Below, piece by piece: positions 6,806 to 13,586 of a DNA stretch of 13,846 nucleotides. How positions within the stretch are numbered: the stretch's first letter is position 1; each line of letters begins with the position of its first letter. The stretch comes from Desulfobacteraceae bacterium (GTDB taxonomy: Bacteria > Desulfobacterota > Desulfobacteria > Desulfobacterales > Desulfosarcinaceae). The position numbers were made by a program, and so were the translations under genes. Below the pieces are notes generated by a model that did no database searches, was not told the DNA's origin, and was given only the letters and a program-made list of their open reading frames with translations. The DNA lies in assembly GCA_027025615.1 (NCBI GenBank), contig JALVQM010000283.1, positions 1-13,846 on the forward strand, read 5' to 3'.

Positions 6806-8455
6806 CTAGACCACCCTGACCTTGTAAACTTCATTGGTGTCGGGGTCTATGACATGAACTGCGCAGGCGATACAGGGATCGAAAGAGTGCACCGTACGCA
6901 GGATTTCCAGGGGCCGCTTGGGATCGGCGATTGGAGTGCCGATGAGGGATTCTTCCACCGGTCCCAGGTTGCCTTTGGCGTCCCGCGGTCCCAGGTTCCA
7001 GGTTGAGGGAACAACGTACTGGTAGTTCTTGATCTTTTTGTTTTCTATCTTGACCCAGTGTCCCAGGGCACCACGCGGCACATCGTTGAGGCCCATGCCC
7101 ATTCCCTTGTCGGGAATTTCGTAAGGTTCGTAGGTCTTGGTGTTGCCTTTTTTGAGGTTTTCCACCAGTTCCAGGGTCCAACCTTCCATGGCCTGGCCGA
7201 TGGCCACGGTTTCCAGGGCTCTGGCGGCGGTCCGTCCCAGGGTGGAGAAAAGAGCGGTGGCCGGGATATCCAGCTTGCTCAGAGTGCTGTCCACCAGGGG
7301 CTTGATGTCCTTGTGCCCCTTGGCATAGGCGATCAGGACGCGGGCCAGCGGACCGACTTCGCAGGGTTTACCTTCATAACGGGGAGCCTTGAGCCAGGAG
7401 TACTTACCGTCTCCGGGGCGGTACTTGGGATCTTTCTGGAGCGGTTTTGTTTCACCCTCGTAGGGATGTTTGGGGCTGCCGTTTTCATACCAGGCCCGGG
7501 TGACGTCTTCGGTTACCTTGGCCGGGTCGGCCATCCCTGGATTGGCCAGGTCGCGTTTCATTATTATACCCCGCGGCATGTAAAGGCTTTCCGGTTCCTT
7601 GTCGGATTGCGGGAAATCGCCCCAGGCAAGGAAGTTGGTGGTGCCGCCGATGGCTCCCCAATCCTTGTAGAAGGAGGCTACGGCCAGCAAGTCGGGGATA
7701 TATACGTTCTTGATGAAGTCATTGGTTTCCTTGGTGATGTAAAGGAACTCGGCGATCCGGTCCGGGGTCAGGTCCTTGATTGCGGTGACACCGCCGGGTA
7801 CCAGGGACTGGGGATGGGGGTTTTTGCCGCCAAAGATAGCATGCAGCCGGGCTGTGCGGGCCTGCATCCGCAGGGCTTCGATGTAGTGGGCCGCTGCCAT
7901 CAGGTTGGCTTCAGGCGGCAGTTTGTAAGCCGGGTGACCCCAGTAGGCATTGGAAAATGGACCCAACTGCCCGCTGTCGACAAAGGTCTGGAGTCGCTGT
8001 TGGACTTGCTTGAAGTAGACCGTACCACCGAATTTGGAGCTGGAAACGTTTTCGGCCAGGGTTGCGGTCTTTTTCGGATCGGCCTTAAGGGCACTGACGA
8101 TGTCTACCCAGTCAAGGGCATGCAGATGATAAAAATGAACTATATGGTCATGCTGATACTGGGCACCGTGGAGCAGGTTTCGGATCATGCGGGCGTTGTC
8201 CGGAATCTTTACCCCGAAAGCGTCGTCGGCGGCGCGGACTGCCGACAGGGCGTGGATATAGGTACAAACCCCGCATGAACGTTGTACGAAATGTTGAGCG
8301 TCCCGCGGATCCCTGCCCTGGAGCATGATTTCAATACCGCGGAACATCTGCCCGGAACTCCAGGCATTGACTACCTTGCCACCTTGTATTTCGACTTCGA
8401 TCCGAAGGTGGCCTTCTATCCTTGTAATCGGATCTACAATTATGCGCTTACCCAT
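6806..8455 (-). CDS. hyaB: [NiFe] hydrogenase large subunit, group 1 type
   Basis: This is the catalytic subunit carrying the NiFe(CN)2CO centre for H2 oxidation (synonyms hynA, hupL). The 549-residue product begins MGKRIIVDPITRIEGHLRIE. The N-terminal ligand motif RSCGVCTYIHAL gives Cys61 and Cys64 with His68. The C-terminal motif DPCIACAVH gives Cys528 and Cys531 with His534. A 15-residue tail after His534 (VIDPDTNEVYKVRVV) is the extension expected to be removed by the downstream protease. The ATG at 8455 has a strong GGAGGAG site. It lies 58 bases after the small subunit gene. It has no export signal and should travel with the Tat signal of the small subunit. Length and motifs fit group 1 uptake enzymes of the Desulfobacterota style; the exact subgroup (1b is my guess) needs a phylogeny. 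Confidence 0.97.
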   Translation of the reverse strand: MGKRIIVDPITRIEGHLRIEVEIQGGKVVNAWSSGQMFRGIEIMLQGRDPRDAQHFVQRSCGVCTYIHALSAVRAADDAFGVKIPDNARMIRNLLHGAQYQHDHIVHFYHLHALDWVDIVSALKADPKKTATLAENVSSSKFGGTVYFKQVQQRLQTFVDSGQLGPFSNAYWGHPAYKLPPEANLMAAAHYIEALRMQARTARLHAIFGGKNPHPQSLVPGGVTAIKDLTPDRIAEFLYITKETNDFIKNVYIPDLLAVASFYKDWGAIGGTTNFLAWGDFPQSDKEPESLYMPRGIIMKRDLANPGMADPAKVTEDVTRAWYENGSPKHPYEGETKPLQKDPKYRPGDGKYSWLKAPRYEGKPCEVGPLARVLIAYAKGHKDIKPLVDSTLSKLDIPATALFSTLGRTAARALETVAIGQAMEGWTLELVENLKKGNTKTYEPYEIPDKGMGMGLNDVPRGALGHWVKIENKKIKNYQYVVPSTWNLGPRDAKGNLGPVEESLIGTPIADPKRPLEILRTVHSFDPCIACAVHVIDPDTNEVYKVRVV

Positions 8456-8513
8456 ATGATCTCCTCCCTATTTACTGGAAAAGGATTGTCCTGATGCTGA
8501 AACGGTCGCTGAA

Positions 8514-9455
8514 TTACATTTCTTCATAGAACGGGGTGAACTTGTCCCAGAAGTCCGGTTCACTGCAGCCGATGCATGGATGACCTGCCTCAACCGGCCA
8601 GCTGGTGCCGTCGTTGAACTTGGCTATGGGACAATTGTTGTAAGTTTCAGGACCCCGGCAGCCCATTTTATACAGGCAGTAACCGGCAGCAGCTTCTTCG
8701 GAACCGAACTGCTCGACGAATTCGTCATTTTCAAAGTGAGCCCGCCGTGGACACTGGTCGTGAATTGCCTTGCCATAAGCAAACAGGGGGCGTCCCAGTT
8801 CGTCGAGCTCGGGCAACTTGCCCAGGAGGAGATAATTGACAACGGTTCCCACCAGGTTGATCGGGTTGGGCGGGCAACCCGGAATATTCAGGGTCTTGAT
8901 GCCCAGGGCATCGCTGACACTCTTGTATCCGCCGGGATTGGGCTTGGCTGCCGGCAGGCCGCCGTAAGAAGAGCAAGAGCCCAGGCAGATAACCGCCGCG
9001 GCCTTGGGGCATACTTCCTTGGCTATTTCCAGGAAAGTGCGTCCGCCCACCTTGCCGTAACCACCGTTAAACTTGGTGGCGATGGCGCCTTCCACCACGC
9101 AGATAAACTTTCCCTTGTACTTTTCAACAGCCTGATGAAGCTGTTCTTCGGCCTGGTATCCGGCTGAAGCCATAATGGTTTCATGGTATTCCACCGATAA
9201 AATTTCCAGGACGAGTTCATCAACGAACGGATACATGGAGCGCAGAAAACCTTCAGAGCACCCCGTACATTCCGCGAAATGCAACCAAATTACAGGCGGA
9301 CGTTGTCTGGGTGCAGCAAAGACCTCGGCCACTTTTGGAACGAACGAAGATGAAAGTCCCAGGGCGGCGGTCAATGCCGTGCAGTACTTCATGAAGTCCC
9401 TTCGTGAGACCCCCTTCCGTTCCAACCTCTCATAAAATTCTTTTTCCCTGTCCAT
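8514..9455 (-). CDS. hyaA: [NiFe] hydrogenase small subunit with Tat signal
   Basis: This electron-transfer subunit (synonyms hynB, hupS) relays electrons from the NiFe site. The ATG at 9455 has AGGAGG five bases upstream and gives 313 residues. The twin-arginine signal SRRDFMKYCTALTAALGL occupies about 17-34, with cleavage expected near VFA-AP (about 47-48). Proximal [4Fe-4S] ligands are Cys63, 66, 161 and 194. Distal ligands are His232, Cys235, 260 and 266. Medial [3Fe-4S] ligands are Cys275, 294 and 297. The proximal motif is CTGCSEG, with Gly where oxygen-tolerant enzymes have an extra Cys, so the enzyme is probably oxygen-sensitive. The chain ends at DFWDKFTPFYEEM without the C-terminal membrane helix of Hya/Hup small subunits, pointing to a soluble periplasmic enzyme or one bound through another partner, such as a cytochrome c3 not encoded here. 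Confidence 0.97.
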   Translation of the reverse strand: MDREKEFYERLERKGVSRRDFMKYCTALTAALGLSSSFVPKVAEVFAAPRQRPPVIWLHFAECTGCSEGFLRSMYPFVDELVLEILSVEYHETIMASAGYQAEEQLHQAVEKYKGKFICVVEGAIATKFNGGYGKVGGRTFLEIAKEVCPKAAAVICLGSCSSYGGLPAAKPNPGGYKSVSDALGIKTLNIPGCPPNPINLVGTVVNYLLLGKLPELDELGRPLFAYGKAIHDQCPRRAHFENDEFVEQFGSEEAAAGYCLYKMGCRGPETYNNCPIAKFNDGTSWPVEAGHPCIGCSEPDFWDKFTPFYEEM

Positions 9456-9460
9456 TGGCA

Positions 9461-9466
9461 CCTCCT
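9461..9466 (-). promoter_or_regulatory. Ribosome binding site that fixes the hydrogenase small subunit start
   Basis: AGGAGG on the minus strand is five bases before the ATG at 9455. An in-frame ATG at 9491 has no such site and would put a His/Gln-rich stretch ahead of the Tat signal. Confidence 0.65.
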
Positions 9467-9515
9467 GATGCTGTTGGTGATCAAAATGCACTTTGAACGC
9501 GGTAACGTATGCAGA

Positions 9516-9537
9516 ATTGTAACACTGCTTTAAAGCA
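9516..9537 (-). promoter_or_regulatory. Possible hydrogenase operon promoter element: -10-like box next to a palindrome
   Basis: On the minus strand TACAAT (9516-9521) matches the -10 consensus at five of six bases and would give a leader of about 55 bases before the small subunit. No -35 box stands at the right distance. Instead a perfect 12-bp palindrome, TGCTTTAAAGCA, covers 9526-9537. This arrangement would suit a promoter that depends on an activator, but the call rests on short motifs only. Confidence 0.25.
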
Positions 9538-9545
9538 AGAAGTTA

Positions 9546-9583
9546 GTTATGGCTTTCTTGCCAAAACCGGAACCTGCCATAAC
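9546..9583. repeat. Inverted repeat, 8-bp perfect arms
   Basis: GTTATGGC at 9546-9553 and GCCATAAC at 9576-9583 are exact reverse complements separated by 22 bases. They lie upstream of the candidate hydrogenase promoter, a position suited to an activator site. The arms could also pair in RNA, but no T-tract follows, so a terminator is unlikely. Confidence 0.35.
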
Positions 9584-9848
9584 GGGTTCTCTTGGAAGCG
9601 TCACGGTTCTGTCATTAATTGTCTTGCTTTTTTGCGGCCATACCCTGCCCCAGGGATAAATATACCCTTACGGCGGAAACCGACCTGTCCTGGCTGCGGT
9701 TTACGACCTTGCCAAAGCGCTAATTTTTTATTGCGTAGCATTCCCGGAAGGTTACGCCATTTAACCACTCCATGGGAATAGCGATTACGCTTTGATTTGT
9801 TTGCTTTTTACTTATTCCAATAAAAGAATACTGATTGACCACACACCA

Positions 9849-9866
9849 TTTACAACTTTTTGTAAA
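9849..9866. promoter_or_regulatory. 18-bp operator-like inverted repeat upstream of the binding-protein gene
   Basis: TTTACAA-CTTT-TTGTAAA is a perfect 7-4-7 inverted repeat about 95 bases before the start of the substrate-binding protein gene. A TTGACC box (9835-9840) lies just upstream. TTTACA inside the left arm could itself be a -35, with TAACAT at 9874-9879 as a -10 at a long 19-base spacing. The symmetry and location suggest a dimeric regulator site over the promoter. It does not match the FNR or Rex consensus well, so the regulator is unknown. Confidence 0.4.
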
Positions 9867-9960
9867 AACTAAATAACATTTGAATCTTTAAAAAAAATTA
9901 ACTACTAAGTCAAGGGAAAAGCTTAAAAGTTGTACTGTAGTCCGGCCACAAGGAGAATCT

Positions 9961-11172
9961 ATGCGACCTTGGCGGAGTTTTTCCGGCAGTTCTTTAATGA
10001 TGGTTTTCCAGTTGATTGTCATTCTGGTATTTGGCGGCGGATGTGATCAACAGCGCTCGTCGGTCCCGCAATCAGGGCCTGACCCCGGAGTTTATGACCA
10101 AAGTCTGCGGATTGGAGCCTCCCTGGCTCTTAGCGGTCATGCCGGTTACCTCGGCACCCAGACCCTCCACGGGGCCCAGGCTTATCTTGAGCATGTCAAT
10201 TCAGCCGGTGGCATCCATGGCCGCCGGATAGAACTGGTCGCTTACGATGACGGCTACGACCCCCCTCGTTGCATGCTGAACACCCAGAAACTGGTGGTTG
10301 AGGACAGGGTTTTTTCCCTTTTTTGCTATGTGGGCACCCCTACTACGGTCAAGATTCTTCCCCTGGTGGAAGAGGCCCGGGTGCCGTTGGTCGGAATGTT
10401 CACCGGTGCTCATGCCCTGCGGGATCCTTTGAATCATTACCTGGTCAATATCCGGGCGTCGTATTACCAGGAGACCAAGGCTGCCGTGCGCCACATGGTG
10501 GAAAATCTTGGTGTGCGCAGGATAGCCGTTTTTTACCAGTACGACGCATATGGTTTCGACGGCCTGCGGGGTACCGAGCTTGCCCTGAAGGCATACGGGC
10601 TGGCACCCGTGGCAACCGGTACCTATATCCGCGGTACCCTGAACATAGAAAAAGGCCTTGAGCGCATAATGCGGTCCGGCGCCCAGGCGGTGATGATGAT
10701 AGGAACCTATGAGCCCTGTGCCAAGTTTATTCGCCAGGCCCGAGCCAGTGGCTTTGGGGCTACCTATTACAATGTTTCCTTCGTTGGAGCCGACGAGCTT
10801 GCCCGTCGTACCGCCGAGGCCGGCAATGGAGTCATTGTGACCCAGGTGGTTCCACCGCCGAAAGTTGAAGCAGGTGATAAGCGCCTTTGGGGTATCCGGG
10901 AATACACTACTTTGTTGAAGCGATATTTCCCGGGTGACCGGCCTAATTTTGTCAGCCTGGAGGGCTACCTCAATGCCAGGGTCCTGGTGGAAGGCCTCAA
11001 ACGCGCCGGGCGCAAGCTGACCCGGGAAGGTTTTATCAGGGCCCTTGAAACCATTACCAACTACGACCTGGGCATTGACAACAACCTTTCCTTCAGTTCT
11101 ACGGATCACCAAGGTCTGGAGAGGGTTTATATTACCCGGATTGAAAACGGTCGTTCGGTGTTGATCCAATGA
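9961..11172 (+). CDS. Branched-chain amino acid type substrate-binding lipoprotein, probable sensor accessory protein
   Basis: The 403-residue product belongs to the periplasmic binding protein type 1 family (LivJ-like). It has a membrane-targeting start, a hydrophobic stretch (about 11-26) and a lipobox-like FGGGC with Cys28 followed by Asp29. The mature part opens with LRIGASLALSGHAGYLG, then AYLEHVNSAGGIHGRRIELV and YDDGYDP, the standard family N-lobe. Further on are GTPTTVKILPLVEE, YQYDAYGFDG and NFVSLEGYLNARVLVEGLKRAG. AAGGAG at 9950-9955 fixes the ATG start. Its TGA overlaps the ATG of the following histidine kinase, so the two are co-translated. No permease or ATPase genes accompany it, which suggests that it presents a small ligand (amino acid, amide, urea or aromatic acid are family possibilities) to the kinase rather than feeding a transporter. 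The ligand cannot be told from sequence. Confidence 0.88.
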   Translation: MRPWRSFSGSSLMMVFQLIVILVFGGGCDQQRSSVPQSGPDPGVYDQSLRIGASLALSGHAGYLGTQTLHGAQAYLEHVNSAGGIHGRRIELVAYDDGYDPPRCMLNTQKLVVEDRVFSLFCYVGTPTTVKILPLVEEARVPLVGMFTGAHALRDPLNHYLVNIRASYYQETKAAVRHMVENLGVRRIAVFYQYDAYGFDGLRGTELALKAYGLAPVATGTYIRGTLNIEKGLERIMRSGAQAVMMIGTYEPCAKFIRQARASGFGATYYNVSFVGADELARRTAEAGNGVIVTQVVPPPKVEAGDKRLWGIREYTTLLKRYFPGDRPNFVSLEGYLNARVLVEGLKRAGRKLTREGFIRALETITNYDLGIDNNLSFSSTDHQGLERVYITRIENGRSVLIQ

Positions 11173-13142
11173 ATTTTAGATTGCTGCGCCGGTTTGAACG
11201 CACCAGTTTGAAAAACAAGATCTTTTTATCCACAACTCTGGTGATCTTGTTGATCAGCCTGGTGATTGCCTTGTTTACCCGCTGGATTCTGCTTTCCAGC
11301 CTGACCGGAGAGCTTCAGCGCCGGGGATTGGGCATTGCCCACAGCCTTGCGGAAAGCTGTCGAACCTATTTGTTGACCGAGGACCGGGCCCAGCTGGCAA
11401 GCCTGGTCTTCGACAGCCGCCTGGGTGACCGCCGCCAACTGATCCACTATGTTTTTATCCACAACAAGGACCGCCGGGTGGTGGCTCACACCTTCATGTC
11501 TCCTTTCCCGGCCTATCTGAGCCGGGCCAATCTTCTCGCTCCCGAGGCACCTTACCAGATCCGTCTGCTGCAGGCCGGAGCAACGGCCGTTTACGACGTG
11601 GCCGTGCCGGTAAAAGAAGGCATCTATACCATCGGCACCGTCCATGTCGGGTTGTATAAGAAGCATATCGACCTGTTGATCGGAAAATTGCGGACCACTT
11701 TCCTGGGATTCCTGTCGGCAGTGACGGTCATAGTCTTTGTTATCAGCCTGCGACTTTCGCGCTACATTACCCGGCCCATATCCGAGCTTACAAAGGTGGC
11801 TGACGAAATCAGCCGGGGCAATTTCAATATTCGCCTGGCAATGGGCGAACAGGTTCACTGCCGGACCGTTAAAGATTGCCGCCGACAGGATTGCCCGGCA
11901 TGGTCGGAGCCAACCATTGCCTGCTGGTATCTCAAGGCAGATGACAGTGCTTGCACCGGATGCAAGGTTTACCGTAGTGTGGCCCATGACGAGGTGGGCC
12001 AGTTGGCCAACTCTTTTGCCAACATGACCCGCCAGATTCAGCGTTCCCAGGCCAGGCTCAGCGAGTCCGAAACCAAGTACCGCTCCCTGTTTGCCAGTGG
12101 GCCGAACCCGATTTTCGTATTGGACCGCTCCAGCCTCCAAATCCTGGATGCCAACCCGATTGCCGAAGATGTTTACGGTTTTCAACGCGGAGAACTGATC
12201 GGCCGGCACTTTACCGACCTTGGCCCCTTTGACTTTTCAGCCAGCTGGCACGCACTTGAAAACGATGCCGTGGGTACCCCGGTTATCGTCAGTTCCAAGG
12301 TGCACTGCCGCAAAAAGGACGGCGGCGATCTTTACGTCAACGTCCACGCCAGCTTTGCAAGTTACCAGGACCGGCCGGCTCTTATCGTGGCTACTACCAA
12401 TATCACCGAACTGGTGGAAAAGGACAGCCAGCTGATCCAGGCCAGCAAGATGAAAAACCTGGGTGAAATGTCCGCCGGCATTGCCCACGAACTCAACCAG
12501 CCGCTGAATGCCATCAAAATGGGCAGCCAGTTGCTGGAACTGGTGGCCGATGGCCGTATTTCACTGGCAAACGATGATATTAAAACCGCGGTGGTTGAAA
12601 TAAGCCGTCAGGTCAACCGCGCGGCCGAGATCATCCAGCGCCTGCGGGAATTTGGCCGCAAGTCCGACCTTGACCGGGAAAAGTTTTCCCTCAACCATCC
12701 CGTGGACAGCGTGTTGCGGATCATCGGCCGCCAACTGGCCTTGCAGAATATCGAAGTTATAACCAACCTGCAGGATGATCTGCCTCCTGTCCGCGGCCAG
12801 TTCAACCGCCTGGAGCAGGTGGTTTTCAACCTGCTCACCAATGCCCGGGATGCCCTGATGCTCAAACCGGACCACAACCAGGCCTACCGGATAGAGATCA
12901 GGACCTATACGGAAGGCAAATGGGTTGTTATGAGCGTTGCCGACAACGGAATCGGTATTACCGATCATATCAAGGAAAATATCTTCGAAGCCTTTTTCAC
13001 TACAAAAGAGATGGGAGAAGGCATGGGGCTGGGACTTTCCATCAGCGCCGGCATCATCCAGGACCACGGCGGCAGCATTCAGGTTGCCAGCCAACCCGGT
13101 CACGGTACTACCTTCTACATTCGCCTGCCGATTGAGCGGTAA
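11169..13142 (+). CDS. Membrane sensor histidine kinase with a Cys-rich insert in HAMP and a PAS domain
   Basis: The 657-residue product has TM1 at about 17-39, an extracytoplasmic sensor region at 40-177, and TM2 at about 178-195. HAMP follows: its first helix is about 196-220, and the second starts at DEVGQLANSFANM (274). Between them is an insert with Cys231, 237, 242, 252, 262 and 265, including CPAW and ACWYL, resembling two-CW cysteine domains. A coiled stretch leads to a PAS domain (about 300-413). The HisKA box GIAHELNQPLNAIK contains phospho-acceptor His440. The ATPase domain has Asn558, ADNGIGI, FFTTKE and GEGMGLGL, all intact. The H-box resembles DctB/NtrB-type kinases, so an NtrC-type or stand-alone receiver may be the partner. 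None is in the window. The ATG at 11169 overlaps the binding-protein stop and has no ribosome site of its own, implying coupled translation and probably a functional complex. Confidence 0.95.
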   Translation: MNFRLLRRFERTSLKNKIFLSTTLVILLISLVIALFTRWILLSSLTGELQRRGLGIAHSLAESCRTYLLTEDRAQLASLVFDSRLGDRRQLIHYVFIHNKDRRVVAHTFMSPFPAYLSRANLLAPEAPYQIRLLQAGATAVYDVAVPVKEGIYTIGTVHVGLYKKHIDLLIGKLRTTFLGFLSAVTVIVFVISLRLSRYITRPISELTKVADEISRGNFNIRLAMGEQVHCRTVKDCRRQDCPAWSEPTIACWYLKADDSACTGCKVYRSVAHDEVGQLANSFANMTRQIQRSQARLSESETKYRSLFASGPNPIFVLDRSSLQILDANPIAEDVYGFQRGELIGRHFTDLGPFDFSASWHALENDAVGTPVIVSSKVHCRKKDGGDLYVNVHASFASYQDRPALIVATTNITELVEKDSQLIQASKMKNLGEMSAGIAHELNQPLNAIKMGSQLLELVADGRISLANDDIKTAVVEISRQVNRAAEIIQRLREFGRKSDLDREKFSLNHPVDSVLRIIGRQLALQNIEVITNLQDDLPPVRGQFNRLEQVVFNLLTNARDALMLKPDHNQAYRIEIRTYTEGKWVVMSVADNGIGITDHIKENIFEAFFTTKEMGEGMGLGLSISAGIIQDHGGSIQVASQPGHGTTFYIRLPIER

Positions 13143-13207
13143 ATAGAAGTATTCCACTAAAGATACTGACCTGTTACACCTTGAGCCAGCGTAAAGGGAT
13201 TTGCGCT

Positions 13208-13303
13208 ATGAGTGGATTTGAAGGTCATGCAGAGACAGGTCCTGATAAAACGTTATGCCAAAATCTTTCATCAGGCAGCCTGCAGACAGAATGCCGGCTG
13301 TAA
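13208..13303 (+). CDS. Tentative 31-residue small ORF
   Basis: ATG at 13208 is preceded by AAAGGGA at 8-base spacing and opens a 31-codon frame ending in TAA. It starts MSGFEGHAETGPDKTLCQNL and includes two cysteines, but shows no membrane segment or known family. It lies 65 bases after the kinase stop, within possible read-through of the sensory operon. The ribosome site is the main support. Chance occurrence is quite likely. Confidence 0.15.
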   Translation: MSGFEGHAETGPDKTLCQNLSSGSLQTECRL

Positions 13304-13389
13304 TCTGTATGTCAGAAATGCATTAGGAATTGTCTTGGCAAAGCGGCGAAGCTGAAAAGTATATAGCACGATATATATGCCGGCAATTT

Positions 13390-13425
13390 TTTGGCTTGAC
13401 AGCCAAATTATAGGTGGATTATACA
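13390..13425 (+). promoter_or_regulatory. Sigma70-type promoter with an inverted repeat over the -35 box
   Basis: TTGACA (13396-13401) is a perfect -35 box, followed after 18 bases by TATACA (13420-13425), which matches the first four bases of the -10 consensus. The -35 sits in the centre of a 7-4-7 inverted repeat, TTTGGCT-TGAC-AGCCAAA (13390-13407), an arrangement typical of a repressor operator. The downstream gene starts at 13587, so the leader would be about 155 bases. No T-tract follows the repeat, so it is not a terminator. Confidence 0.5.
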
Positions 13426-13586
13426 AACACTGATTAATCCTAGGTATATCATAAGGCCGCCCTGTTTAAAGTAATATAATTCATTAAGACCACACCTCCA
13501 GATTAGGACAGGTATACTGTCATTGTACCGGGTTTTCTGCAGTACATTTGCGTCTTGCCAATAGGTATTTTTAACAAGGGATCAGT

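Larger units (their letters stand above)
9456..9960. other. Divergent intergenic region between hydrogenase and sensory operons
   Basis: No credible gene lies in this 505-bp spacer. A 90-codon open frame on the plus strand (9509-9781) lacks a ribosome binding site and recognisable features. The region contains several inverted repeats: a 12-bp palindrome at 9526-9537, GTTATGGC/GCCATAAC arms at 9546-9583, CCCTG/CAGGG at 9643-9655, AAACCG/CGGTTT at 9677-9702, TATTC/GAATA at 9813-9830 and TTTACAA/TTGTAAA at 9849-9866. The right half (about 9780-9910) is clearly more AT-rich than the coding regions. It must contain the promoters of both divergent operons. Confidence 0.7.
13143..13586 (+). other. 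Intergenic region before the secreted protein gene
   Basis: No convincing terminator follows the kinase stop. The first part holds a tentative 31-codon ORF, the middle a sigma70-type promoter, and the last 155 bases a leader for the secreted protein. The leader has a GACAG/CTGTC inverted repeat (13507-13521) and TGTAC/GTACA arms further on. I looked for conserved cyclic-di-GMP riboswitch motifs in the leader and did not find them. Confidence 0.6.

Noticed and set aside
7058..8278. Long plus-strand open frame opposite the hydrogenase large subunit
   Set aside because: It is antisense to an unmistakable large-subunit gene. Its translation is low in complexity and matches no family, as expected from GC-rich codon use opposite a real gene.
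9622..9640. Possible sigma54 promoter on the minus strand (GG and GC ten bases apart)
   Set aside because: Only the core dinucleotides and a few flanking bases fit. It is over 160 bases from the small-subunit start, and such a match is common by chance.
9509..9781. 90-codon plus-strand frame in the divergent spacer
   Set aside because: It has no ribosome binding site, an erratic composition, and covers the region where the hydrogenase promoter must lie. A CPGCG segment is not enough to call a gene.
10201..11169. Minus-strand open frame of about 320 codons opposite the binding-protein gene
   Set aside because: The plus strand encodes a complete family member with a ribosome site and coupled kinase gene. 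The antisense product has no recognisable motif.
11226..12209. Minus-strand open frame of about 327 codons opposite the kinase
   Set aside because: The kinase reading frame contains all expected domains. The antisense frame is a shadow without a start context.
13390..13407. Inverted repeat considered as a kinase-operon terminator
   Set aside because: The 7-bp stem is not followed by a T-tract on the plus strand, and it overlaps a consensus -35 box, so an operator is the better reading.
13430..13586. Leader considered as a cyclic-di-GMP or other known riboswitch
   Set aside because: The conserved sequence blocks of those riboswitches were not found by eye, and only short local repeats are present.
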